DNA of 8,758 bases from Bacteroidales bacterium UBA6244 (lineage in GTDB: Bacteria > Bacteroidota > Bacteroidia > Bacteroidales > F082), in contig DJVY01000131.1 in NCBI GenBank assembly GCA_002440885.1, forward strand, positions 1-8,758, in the 5' to 3' direction. Numbering within the stretch: the stretch's first letter is position 1; every line of letters begins with the position of its first letter. Under the pieces are notes generated by a model that was given only the letters and a program-made list of their open reading frames with translations, did not search any database and was not told the DNA's origin. Made by a program: the position numbers and the translations under genes. This document shows, one piece after another, positions 1 to 6,693 of this stretch.

Positions 1-625
1 CTTTTTTTTGATGTTTCTTATTTTCATGGTGGGGCTTTAACCGGCGAACAAGAAAGAAAACAACCTTGGCTACATTCTTGGTCGTAACCACTGATTTGTA
101 AACGTTTTTAAAAAGCTCCTGTGCAATGTTGGTAATGGTGACGGACTGCTCCAGCGTTTGAAACTGCTGTCTAAGGTCTTCCTGTTGCTGTTTCATGGTG
201 TGCGAAAGCAATTTCATCTCCTCTTTCATCGCGTCCCGGTTGCTGAAGGGGTTTTTGCCGTCTACAGTGAGGTCGTCGTCGAACAGTATAGACCCAAGTA
301 AATTGCGAACAGGGCTGAATAGTAATACTTCACGGTACTTAATAATTAAACCAATTGCTGCTCCGTAGAACAACGCGATGATTAAATACCCCCAATACTC
401 ATCTAAATTAGTGATGTTGGCAAACCAGTTGGCGAAAGCGAACGATAGAAATAACACCAAACCACCCGCCAGTGCGCTTACAATAAAAAGTAAGGCAAAG
501 TAGGAAGTAATGTCACCAAGCTTTTGAGTAAGTACAAGTTTGTTGTACTTAAACTGGCTGTCGATGTACTCCTTTAATGAGTCAAAAGAGCCGTGCAGGG
601 CTTCTCCCAGCGTGCTTTTTTCCAT
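1..625 (-). CDS. Partial holin-X/YqjE-like two-helix inner-membrane protein (3' end outside window)
   Basis: An open frame starts with ATG at 625 and stays open for 208 codons to the left edge, so the C-terminus is missing. It starts MEKSTLGEALHG. A soluble amphipathic N-terminus (about 1-40) is followed by a hydrophobic segment at about 41-70 and a second at about 77-97, then a charged region. A Gln/Glu/Lys-rich stretch at about 133-160 looks like a coiled coil, and residues 195-208 are very rich in Lys and His, suggesting the end is near. Two adjacent helices after an amphipathic N-terminus match the 'phage holin family' (holin-X/YqjE-like) proteins that often lie beside YtxH genes in Bacteroidota. 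Despite the family name, these are not evidence of a prophage. The C-terminal part is longer than the roughly 120-130 residues usual for the family as I remember it. The start lies 12 nt after the YtxH stop, so the two are probably co-transcribed. The exact role is unknown; an envelope or stress role is inferred only. Confidence 0.72.
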   Translation of the reverse strand, partial: MEKSTLGEALHGSFDSLKEYIDSQFKYNKLVLTQKLGDITSYFALLFIVSALAGGLVLFLSFAFANWFANITNLDEYWGYLIIALFYGAAIGLIIKYREVLLFSPVRNLLGSILFDDDLTVDGKNPFSNRDAMKEEMKLLSHTMKQQQEDLRQQFQTLEQSVTITNIAQELFKNVYKSVVTTKNVAKVVFFLVRRLKPHHENKKHQKK

Positions 626-637
626 CACTCGTCAGGA

Positions 638-943
638 CTAAGCTTCCTTAGCCTTGTTTTTTTTCACTTCGTTGATTAACTCCGTGGTGCTTTTTTTAAC
701 ATTCTCAAGGGTTTCGGCAGTCCCTCTCTTTACTTCTTCTACAACATCTGCCATAGAATCTTTGAAGTCGTCGAATTTATCAAGCAGATCGTCGGCAATT
801 TCTTTGCTTTTGTCACCCAGTTGTTTACGGGTTTCTTCCCCGGTTTGAGGCGCAAATAGCAAGCCTGCGAGTGCGCCTACAGCAGCTCCTACAACTAGTC
901 CTGCGATGAAGGCGAATCCTGAATTTGAACTTTCGTTACTCAT
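638..943 (-). CDS. YtxH domain-containing membrane-anchored protein
   Basis: This is a 101-residue protein with a short polar N-terminus and one glycine/alanine-rich hydrophobic helix at about 9-31. The YtxH hallmark GLLFAPQTGEETR follows at about 27-39. The rest (about 40-98) is a charged, heptad-like helix rich in Lys, Glu and Asp, likely a coiled coil. Length and architecture are typical of the YtxH family (Pfam YtxH), small inner-membrane proteins often linked to general stress in other bacteria; the biochemical role is not established. The gene lies 51 nt after the AI-2E-type permease and 12 nt before the holin-X-like gene, all on the same strand, suggesting one transcript. The ATG at 943 directly precedes the expected MSNES-type polar leader. 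I see no convincing promoter of its own in the AT-rich 51-nt gap. Confidence 0.9.
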   Translation of the reverse strand: MSNESSNSGFAFIAGLVVGAAVGALAGLLFAPQTGEETRKQLGDKSKEIADDLLDKFDDFKDSMADVVEEVKRGTAETLENVKKSTTELINEVKKNKAKEA

Positions 944-994
944 GGTGGTATCGTTTTAAGGTTTAAACTATTATATGATTATTATTTAAAAAAG

Positions 995-2092
995 TTACAT
1001 TCTGCTGGTTAAATATTTCACCAGTTTCATTTGATTTAAGAACTGACGAAGGATAACCTTTATTATGGTATAGGTAGGAATTGCAAGAATCATACCAACT
1101 ATTCCTGAAATTTTACCTCCAATGATGATGGCCAGAAACACTTCAACAGGATGGGCTTTCACACTCCTGCTGTAAATTAGGGGTTGCAGCACCAGGTTGT
1201 CGATCATGTTCGATCCGCCAAAAACAGCCGCAACGCCAATGATGGTGTAGAATAGTGCATCGTAATTTCCGGCACTCAGCTCTGAGAGCACACCCAACAC
1301 AATCCCGAAACACATGCCGATAATCGGGCCGAGGTAAGGGATCACATTCATCAGACCGCCAAAGAAACCAATTAGCACCGCATTGGGTACGCCAATAATT
1401 AACAAACCTATCGTTTCTAGGCTCATCATTATCAGTACTTCGGTCAGTATGCCATGAAAGTACCTCACCAGAAGAAACTTGGAGTCGTGGAGGGCTTTCT
1501 CTACATCGTTCACATATTTCTCGGGCGACAGAATGAGAAAAACATTTTTAAGCAGTTTGTCGTCGAGTAAAAAGTAGTAGGTGAGAAACAGGATAATGAA
1601 AATGCCCATAAGTACAGAACCTGTGGCACTTACCAGATTTGAGAAAAAATTAGTGAAATGGGCTAAATCGACTAATTCGCTAATTTGTAACTGAATGTAT
1701 TGTGTTAAGGTTTCTCCCGAGTTGATCACATTGTACTGCACCAGAAAAGTATCGAGCCTGTCCATTGGCTCCTGAAAATGACTGATAAAGGCTTCGATGT
1801 TGATGCTGCTGATGATGTTGGCCTGGTGAATGATTAGCGGAGCGATGATGACAACAAAAATACCGAATATAACAAAAATGGTCAGCATGGTAATCATGGC
1901 GCTAACACTTCTTGGCATATTTATATTTCTGTATTTTAATGTGTTAAGCCTCTTGGTCAATGGTGCTCCCATCATCGATAAAAAGGTGGCCACCAGGATA
2001 TAGCCCACCACATCCGAAAAGTACCAGGCCATAAATGCAAGCACGCTGAAGCCCGTGATGGGTTTAAGATATTGGAGGTAGTCTTTATTCAT
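995..2092 (-). CDS. AI-2E/PerM family membrane transporter
   Basis: This 365-residue polytopic inner-membrane protein has the normal family length. Hydrophobic segments lie at about 12-40, 63-88, 152-176, 214-245, 250-270, 280-295 and 316-347, with a large, mostly soluble region at about 90-150. The family signature IPYLGPIIG is at 251-259. The C-terminal half also carries the expected pattern DNLVLQPLIYSRS (298-310), then KAHPVEVFLAIIIGG and GIVGMILAIP. The Pfam name AI-2E_transport comes from E. coli TqsA, but most members are not proven autoinducer exporters. Others are Na+/H+ antiporters or PerM-like permeases, so the substrate here is unknown. A promoter candidate lies just upstream at 2125-2155. 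The gene leads a probable operon with the YtxH and holin-X-like genes. The start ATG at 2092 is followed by a short hydrophilic leader (MNKDYLQYLK) and needs no alternative. Confidence 0.92.
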   Translation of the reverse strand: MNKDYLQYLKPITGFSVLAFMAWYFSDVVGYILVATFLSMMGAPLTKRLNTLKYRNINMPRSVSAMITMLTIFVIFGIFVVIIAPLIIHQANIISSINIEAFISHFQEPMDRLDTFLVQYNVINSGETLTQYIQLQISELVDLAHFTNFFSNLVSATGSVLMGIFIILFLTYYFLLDDKLLKNVFLILSPEKYVNDVEKALHDSKFLLVRYFHGILTEVLIMMSLETIGLLIIGVPNAVLIGFFGGLMNVIPYLGPIIGMCFGIVLGVLSELSAGNYDALFYTIIGVAAVFGGSNMIDNLVLQPLIYSRSVKAHPVEVFLAIIIGGKISGIVGMILAIPTYTIIKVILRQFLNQMKLVKYLTSRM

Positions 2093-2124
2093 TGCCTATA
2101 CTATTCTTCTGAAAATTAAAAGGA

Positions 2125-2155
2125 TAAATGTACAAAATATTGTATGATGAAGCAA
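2125..2155 (-). promoter_or_regulatory. Candidate Bacteroidota-type promoter for the AI-2E permease operon
   Basis: Read on the minus strand, TTG (2155-2153), a 20-nt spacer and TACATTTA (2132-2125) resemble the Bacteroidota -33/-7 consensus TTG / TAnnTTTG, with one mismatch in the last base. The -7 box ends 33 bp before the ATG at 2092, which predicts a leader of about 28 nt. A small inverted repeat, TACAA-AATA-TTGTA (2131-2144), overlaps the element. The region is AT-rich, so a chance match is possible. Confidence 0.4.
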
Positions 2156-2156
2156 G

Positions 2157-2182
2157 AATATTTTTGAATCCCGAAAAATATT
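2157..2182 (-). terminator. AT-rich hairpin after the DUF5686 gene
   Basis: A perfect 9-bp inverted repeat, AATATTTTT (2157-2165) and AAAAATATT (2174-2182), encloses the 8-nt loop GAATCCCG. It starts 5 nt past the DUF5686 stop codon (2188-2190). Position and symmetry fit a transcript 3' end or stabilising hairpin. The stem is entirely A/T and no clear U-run follows on the minus strand, so it is not a textbook intrinsic terminator. Confidence 0.35.
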
Positions 2183-2187
2183 TCAGC

Positions 2188-4620
2188 TTAAAATCCATAG
2201 TACAAACTTATTTTAAACGCAAAGTTATCGAAAGCGTGATCATAACCATAAGGTCCGTAACGGTACAACACGCCAACTCCCAGATCGTAAATCTGTAAAT
2301 TCAGGAGTTTGCGTATCACCAACCCGGATTCATAATATCCCTTATCGAGCGTGTTGAACTGCAGGTTGTGATGGTTCTCTTTGTTGCTTAACGATCCAAA
2401 GGTCAGGTTGGTGACAAGGTTTAATTCAGGATTAAATTTCCCTGATTTAAAAAGGAGGTTACCGAAACTGTGATTCAGGAATAAAGCTACGTAACGATCG
2501 GACAGAAACTCATTGGTGTGCATGGTACCAAAGCTTCCGGGCGCGTAAAGGGCTACTATACGGTAAGTTCCGGTTGCGTTGAACAAATTGCTTGAGGGCA
2601 ATTCGCCATCTATTATTCCGGCCTGTAGCTTGAAGGTTGTTTCGCCGTAATACTTTGTTTTGTGGGTGTATTCCACTTTTAAGTCAATTCGGTTGTAAAC
2701 AAAATTGCTCCCGAAAACGTCGTTCAGTCCTCTGGTGTAATTTAGCCACACTACCGGATATTTCGATCCAAAGGAAAGCTGGCCTTTGGTGGTCTGTAGT
2801 ATTTTTTCTCTGAACGAAAACCTGAAACCGATGCTGACATCCGAGAAGTTAAATCTGGTAGAATCTGCTGTGGATGGCCTTTCCTTGCTGGTGAAGTAGT
2901 AATCGCGAAACGCCTCCTTTTCCTGATGGCGCAGGCCAACATTCCATTTGAAGTCGCGTAGAGGGCGTAGCCGGAAGGTGTAGTTCAGTTCGCCGCCAAT
3001 GGTTTTGTTCATCTGCGAAACGTAGAACTGGTAAAAGTCGTCGGTACGCCAGATTCTGTATTTGTCATCGAAAAACCTGACTTCACCCGAGGCAAAAGTT
3101 GTGTTGTAGCCTTCAGCCTGTAACGTCGACTCGGAACGTTTGTGTACAATCCACGACACATCTCCACCGTATTTTGCCTGTGCATCAGTAAAGCCATAGC
3201 CTCCGAAAACACCAAATTTTACTCGTTTGGACACCTTGTCGTTGGTGTGAAATCCGAGCCCAAGATACAGTCCTTCGTAATCGTTATAGCGTATTACCCG
3301 GTTTAAGTCCAGGTCTACCCATTTTATTGGAATTCGTCCTGTTAGCAGCGTTTGGAAGGTGGTAGCCAGCCGGTCGAAATTCACTTCTTTTCCAATGCTG
3401 TCGATTACGCGGTAGGTTTCTTTTTCTTTTGCCGTGAGACTGTCGACACGATATTCCCGCCAAAATTCACCCTTGCGTTTGGTGGCTCCTTCTTCAATTT
3501 CAATTTCGTGGTAGCCAAACTCACTTTTTTTGATGTCGGGATTGAAGCTGATGTCTCTGATATAACTTCTTCCTTTGCCAATAAGTGGGTAGTTGTTGCT
3601 GCTGTCGCTGGCCGTCGCCATCAGGAAAGTGATGTCGGTGTTTAGCTGAACAGGAAACCACCTGTTGTCAATAAGCTCATATCCTTGTTGGATACGAATG
3701 GTTATGCCGGTTACGGTATCATTTTTCGGACTTGCTTTTACATTTTGAATGGCCCAGCCGTGGCTGTTGATGGATAAAAATCCTTTCATGCCTTGAAATC
3801 GTGTGTCAATTTTTGGTCGGTACGAAATAATAAAAACGGTGTCGTTATGGTCAGTATAGGTGGTGTCTTCTATCAGGAAAAAGTACTTCTTTGTGCTGCC
3901 TTTACTGATGGGATTGATGTATTTCTGTCCGGCAATTTCAATCATTTCATCGTAAAAGCTGGTCGATTGAATTTGTGAGATCATGAAGGTGATGATGGGG
4001 TCAGAAAACCCTGAAACCCTTGTGGCAATTACATTTTCCTGGTTCAGACCAGGGTAAAGGTAACGGCGCTCGGTAACAGTTTCCATGATGAAAAGATCCT
4101 GTTTGGTAAGAAATTTTCTTATTTCCATCTGGTTGCTGTCGAGGAGAGCTGTATCCTTTTTCATGAGTGAATCTGCGCCAACGGTCAATATCATTTTGTC
4201 GTACGATGTATAGCTGAACGCTTTCATCTTCTTTGGGTCGTTCAGGTCGCGGTTCTCAATCACCTTGTTGATGATTCGGTGTGCTGGATTTTCTCCGGGG
4301 AAAATGCTTACTTCGTCGAGGTCGAAAACTTTTCCTGTAAGTTGAATGTTTTGCAGAGGTTTGGAAAAGTCTATCTCATAGGTTTTTGACTGATAACCAA
4401 CGTAGGTGGCTGTTAGGGAAATGGTGTTGCGACCGGCTGTCAGGCTGAACTTGCCATCGATGTCGGTAACTGCGCCACGCCCATCGTTGCTCACAATATT
4501 AACAAAAGCCAGCGGTTCGTTGCTCTTTTTGTCGGATACCAGTCCATGAATAACCCTATTCTGACCGAACATCCAAAAAGGTGACAGTGCTAAAAGCAAA
4601 AGCAAGGAGATATTTTTCAT
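2188..4620 (-). CDS. DUF5686 outer-membrane protein with N-terminal carboxypeptidase-regulatory-like domain
   Basis: The 810-residue protein has a signal peptide (MKN, hydrophobic core about 4-17, probable cleavage after FG at 19, mature N-terminus QNRVIHG). Next comes a carboxypeptidase-regulatory-like/CarbopepD_reg_2 beta-sandwich at about 22-97 (VIHGLVSDKKSNEPLAFVNI; GAVTDIDGKFSL; VGYQSKTYEI). From about 105 it matches the DUF5686 family: the NPAHRIINKVIENR helix (111-124), a beta-rich middle, then from about 445 amphipathic strands typical of an outer-membrane barrel, ending ISLYYGF with the C-terminal Phe recognised by BAM. There is no TonB plug domain, so it is not a TonB-dependent receptor. 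Family length is normal and the frame is intact. The function is unknown; an outer-membrane role, perhaps in surface or envelope maintenance, is inferred. The gene seems to be its own transcription unit, with a promoter candidate at 4652-4682 and a hairpin after the stop. Confidence 0.9.
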   Translation of the reverse strand: MKNISLLLLLALSPFWMFGQNRVIHGLVSDKKSNEPLAFVNIVSNDGRGAVTDIDGKFSLTAGRNTISLTATYVGYQSKTYEIDFSKPLQNIQLTGKVFDLDEVSIFPGENPAHRIINKVIENRDLNDPKKMKAFSYTSYDKMILTVGADSLMKKDTALLDSNQMEIRKFLTKQDLFIMETVTERRYLYPGLNQENVIATRVSGFSDPIITFMISQIQSTSFYDEMIEIAGQKYINPISKGSTKKYFFLIEDTTYTDHNDTVFIISYRPKIDTRFQGMKGFLSINSHGWAIQNVKASPKNDTVTGITIRIQQGYELIDNRWFPVQLNTDITFLMATASDSSNNYPLIGKGRSYIRDISFNPDIKKSEFGYHEIEIEEGATKRKGEFWREYRVDSLTAKEKETYRVIDSIGKEVNFDRLATTFQTLLTGRIPIKWVDLDLNRVIRYNDYEGLYLGLGFHTNDKVSKRVKFGVFGGYGFTDAQAKYGGDVSWIVHKRSESTLQAEGYNTTFASGEVRFFDDKYRIWRTDDFYQFYVSQMNKTIGGELNYTFRLRPLRDFKWNVGLRHQEKEAFRDYYFTSKERPSTADSTRFNFSDVSIGFRFSFREKILQTTKGQLSFGSKYPVVWLNYTRGLNDVFGSNFVYNRIDLKVEYTHKTKYYGETTFKLQAGIIDGELPSSNLFNATGTYRIVALYAPGSFGTMHTNEFLSDRYVALFLNHSFGNLLFKSGKFNPELNLVTNLTFGSLSNKENHHNLQFNTLDKGYYESGLVIRKLLNLQIYDLGVGVLYRYGPYGYDHAFDNFAFKISLYYGF

Positions 4621-4651
4621 TTATTGCGGATGCGTTAAGTGATTTACGAGT

Positions 4652-4682
4652 CAAAATTAGTTGAATTGCGTTGTTTTGAAAA
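4652..4682 (-). promoter_or_regulatory. Candidate promoter for the DUF5686 gene
   Basis: On the minus strand TAATTTTG (4659-4652) matches the Bacteroidota -7 consensus TAnnTTTG exactly. It is preceded at 19 nt by TTTT (4682-4679), a poor -33 match. The -7 box ends 32 bp before the ATG at 4620, predicting a leader of about 27 nt, almost the same spacing as for the AI-2E gene. The rest of the 132-bp gap (4621-4752) is AT-rich and holds no ORF. Confidence 0.45.
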
Positions 4683-4695
4683 TGGTTTTTAGCTA

Positions 4696-4717
4696 ATAAC
4701 TGTTAAATAGTGGTTAA
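4696..4717. repeat. Two tandem 11-bp imperfect repeats upstream of the DUF5686 promoter
   Basis: ATAACTGTTAA (4696-4706) is followed directly by ATAGTGGTTAA (4707-4717), identical at 8 of 11 positions. They begin about 14 bp upstream of the -33 region of the DUF5686 promoter candidate. One-turn spacing on one DNA face is what tandem sites for a dimeric regulator can look like. The match is short and in AT-rich DNA, so it may be chance. Confidence 0.25.
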
Positions 4718-4752
4718 AAGAGGTGGTAATACTTTTTTTTGAGTTTGTTGAG

Positions 4753-5082
4753 CTAGGTGTGTAGTTTGAGGTTGTTTTTATGTCGGTCGCTGTCACGCAT
4801 TTCCTTTTTTAAAATATTTTTTCTCAAGGCTTCTGTGAGGTCGATGCCTGTTTGATTTGCCAGACAGATCACCACAAAAAGCACGTCGGCGAGTTCATCC
4901 GCCAGATCCTTGTCCGATTCATCATCTTTAAACGATTGGTCACCATAGCGGCGGGCGATGATGCGGGCTACTTCGCCTACTTCTTCCGAAAGGATGGCCA
5001 TGTTAGTCAGTTCGCTGAAGTATTTTACCCCGGTGGTGTTTATCCATTTGTCAACCAGACGTTGAGCTTCCTGTATTGTCAT
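4753..5082 (-). CDS. MazG-like nucleotide pyrophosphohydrolase
   Basis: A 109-residue, all-alpha, cytosolic protein of the MazG/all-alpha NTP pyrophosphatase superfamily, single-domain type. The metal-binding motif EExxE...ExxD is complete: E33, E34 and E37 in LSEEVGEVARII, and E63 and D66 in DELADVLFVV, with a normal 25-residue gap. Family members hydrolyse (d)NTPs to NMP plus pyrophosphate using Mg2+ and are thought to clear non-canonical nucleotides. The preferred substrate cannot be read from sequence. The usual family start (a helix with AQRLVDKWI) follows the ATG at 5082. The gene diverges from the rRNA methyltransferase across 66 bp and precedes the DUF5686 gene on the same strand by 132 bp, a gap containing a promoter candidate, so it is probably a single-gene unit. 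No mazEF toxin genes are nearby and none are implied by the name. Confidence 0.9.
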   Translation of the reverse strand: MTIQEAQRLVDKWINTTGVKYFSELTNMAILSEEVGEVARIIARRYGDQSFKDDESDKDLADELADVLFVVICLANQTGIDLTEALRKNILKKEMRDSDRHKNNLKLHT

Positions 5083-5107
5083 GGTGTGAAAGTTAAAAGT
5101 TTGTTGA

Positions 5108-5141
5108 TTTGATAAATGCGGCGCTAAAATAGTTAATTTTG
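5108..5141 (+). promoter_or_regulatory. Candidate promoter for the rRNA methyltransferase gene
   Basis: TTTG (5108-5111), a 22-nt spacer and TAATTTTG (5134-5141) fit the Bacteroidota consensus TTTG / TAnnTTTG, with the -7 box exact and the spacer at the long end. Transcription would start near 5145-5147. That leaves almost no leader if ATG 5149 is used but about 33 nt if ATG 5179 is used. On the opposite strand TATTTTAG (5131-5124) is a one-mismatch -7-like box facing the MazG-like gene, though without a convincing -33 element. Confidence 0.5.
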
Positions 5142-5145
5142 CGCC
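5120..5145. promoter_or_regulatory. Imperfect 26-bp palindrome in the divergent promoter region (possible operator)
   Basis: GGCGC (5120-5124), an unpaired T (5125), AAAAT (5126-5130), the 5-nt centre AGTTA, ATTTT (5136-5140) and GCGCC (5141-5145) form a dyad with 10 paired positions per arm and one bulged base. It covers the -7 box of the methyltransferase gene, ends 3 nt before ATG 5149, and contains the opposite-strand -7-like box. It could be a repressor site acting on one or both genes, or an RNA hairpin if transcription starts upstream. Which is right cannot be decided from sequence. Confidence 0.4.
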
Positions 5146-5148
5146 CTT

Positions 5149-6678
5149 ATGGAATCTCTGAAAGAATACGTGCCCGGAATGGATTTTATTGCAAAAACCT
5201 TTGCCGGTCTTGAGAACGTGCTCACTGCCGAACTCACAGCTCTGGGAGCAATTGATGCCGAACCCATTAAAAGAGGGGCGAAGTTTAGGGGCGACACCGC
5301 CATGATGTATAAGGCCAATTACCTGGCCGGCACTGCTATTCGTGTATTAAAACCGATTAGCGTATTTGAGGTTACCGACGATAAGTTGCTCTACGATAAG
5401 GTTATGCTTACCGACTGGACGAAAGTGTTCAACCTGGAACAAACTTTTTCGGTCGAAGCCAACGTTTTTCATTCTGAACTTACCCATAGCCATTTCGTGG
5501 CACTGAAAACAAAGGATGCCATCGTGGATCAGTTCAGGCAGAAACTGGGTAAGCGCCCATGGGTGGATACCGAAAACCCTGATATTTTTGTAGATGTACA
5601 TATCAGCCACAATTTGTGCACCATTTCGCTAGATAGCTCAGGCCATTCGTTGCACAAACGTGGTTATCGTGTGGCGGCAGACAAAGCGCCCATCAATGAG
5701 GTGTTGGCAAACGGGATGATCCGACTGGCGGGTTGGACGGGTGAATCTGATTTTTACGACCCTATGTGTGGTTCGGGGACGATAGCCATAGAAGCGGCTA
5801 TGATCGCCATGAGAATACCGGCCGGGTATTACCGTAAGAAATTCGCGTTTATGAATTGGGAGGATTTTGATGAAAGCCTCTGGACGAAAGTAAAGGAAGA
5901 AGCCGACAGCCATATGGGGGAACTTACCCACAAGATTTTCGCTTCCGACCGTTCGGATAAAGCCGTTGGTTTTACCCGGGCCAACCTCAAAAGTGCAGGT
6001 TTGCACAAAGATATAGAAGTGCAATGCCAGTTTTTTGATGCCATTAAACCCGAGACGAATAAGGGTATCCTGATGATGAATCCTCCATACGGTGTCCGGC
6101 TTGAGGAGCGTGGTGAGCTAAGAGATTTGTATCGCGGTATTGGTGATGCACTCAAACAAAATTTTACGGGCTTTGATGCCTGGATTATCACGCCAAGTAT
6201 TGATACATTTAAGTTTATCGGCCTGCGTCCGGCACGTCGAGTGCCTTTGTTTAACGGCCCTATCGAAACCAGGTTGCTGAAATTTGAGGTGTATCAGGGT
6301 AGCAAACGATATGGTGAAGAGAATCGCGACTCCTCAGCCAATTCTTCCTATAAAGAAAAAAGAACTCCCCGCCGTCATGAGGAAGGGTCTGATTCAGGGA
6401 AACGCCGGTTTGCAGAAAAGTTTAATGGACCTGGCGGTAGCAAGCGTGAGCCATATAGAAGCCGGGATGAAAAACCCAGTTGGAGAAATAAACCCCTCGA
6501 TAAAGAAATCCCGCATAGAAGACCTCCTTTTTCTGATAAACCTGGCCACTCTGATGCCGGACGACGTGAGGAATGGGAGAAGTCAAAGGAAAGTACCGGT
6601 CGCCGTCGTATCAGAAGTTATGTTAAAAAAGATAACGAAGGGGACTCCAAACCGCCAAGGCGTACTGATAAACCTTAG
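5149..6678 (+). CDS. rlmL: THUMP-domain 23S rRNA (guanine-N2-)-methyltransferase, RlmL-type, with basic C-terminal tail
   Basis: The protein is 509 residues long. A THUMP RNA-binding region spans about 45-162 and a Rossmann SAM-dependent methyltransferase domain about 165-385. Motif I is DPMCGSGTIAIEAA (204-217), and the catalytic motif IV is NPPYG (311-315), the form used for exocyclic N2 of guanine. By homology to the N-terminal part of E. coli RlmL it should make m2G in 23S rRNA (position 2445 in E. coli); the RlmK half is absent. A tail from about 390 to 509 is Arg/Lys/Pro/Gly/Ser-rich with 35 basic and 22 acidic residues, probably disordered and RNA-binding. Relatives I know usually end near 380-390 residues. 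ATG 5149 is the longest start. ATG 5179 (M11, giving MDFIAKTFAGLE) fits the family N-terminus and the promoter spacing better. The gene faces the DUF4249 gene 71 bp away. Confidence 0.9.
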   Translation: MESLKEYVPGMDFIAKTFAGLENVLTAELTALGAIDAEPIKRGAKFRGDTAMMYKANYLAGTAIRVLKPISVFEVTDDKLLYDKVMLTDWTKVFNLEQTFSVEANVFHSELTHSHFVALKTKDAIVDQFRQKLGKRPWVDTENPDIFVDVHISHNLCTISLDSSGHSLHKRGYRVAADKAPINEVLANGMIRLAGWTGESDFYDPMCGSGTIAIEAAMIAMRIPAGYYRKKFAFMNWEDFDESLWTKVKEEADSHMGELTHKIFASDRSDKAVGFTRANLKSAGLHKDIEVQCQFFDAIKPETNKGILMMNPPYGVRLEERGELRDLYRGIGDALKQNFTGFDAWIITPSIDTFKFIGLRPARRVPLFNGPIETRLLKFEVYQGSKRYGEENRDSSANSSYKEKRTPRRHEEGSDSGKRRFAEKFNGPGGSKREPYRSRDEKPSWRNKPLDKEIPHRRPPFSDKPGHSDAGRREEWEKSKESTGRRRIRSYVKKDNEGDSKPPRRTDKP

Positions 6679-6693
6679 CGTTTATTTAATTGG

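Noticed and set aside
1..943. A prophage remnant, because of the 'phage holin' family name
   Set aside because: No endolysin, structural or integrase gene is present, and holin-X/YqjE-like proteins beside YtxH are common chromosomal genes.
961..968. GTTTAAAC palindrome in the gap between the AI-2E and YtxH genes
   Set aside because: An 8-bp A/T-rich palindrome in a 51-bp AT-rich gap is likely by chance, and it is not placed near a convincing promoter.
995..2092. A quorum-sensing system based on AI-2
   Set aside because: Only the family name suggests it. No luxS or lsr-type genes are in the window, and most family members have other or unknown substrates.
2751..3978. Short open frames on both strands inside the DUF5686 gene
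   Set aside because: They lie inside an intact 810-residue reading frame that is explained throughout by family features; none has a plausible start context or composition.
4753..5082. A mazEF-type toxin-antitoxin module
   Set aside because: The gene has the MazG pyrophosphohydrolase motif and no toxin or antitoxin gene is adjacent.
5638..6191. Two open frames on the minus strand within the methyltransferase gene
   Set aside because: They are opposite the catalytic domain with motif I and NPPYG in the plus frame, overlap each other, and have no recognisable features.
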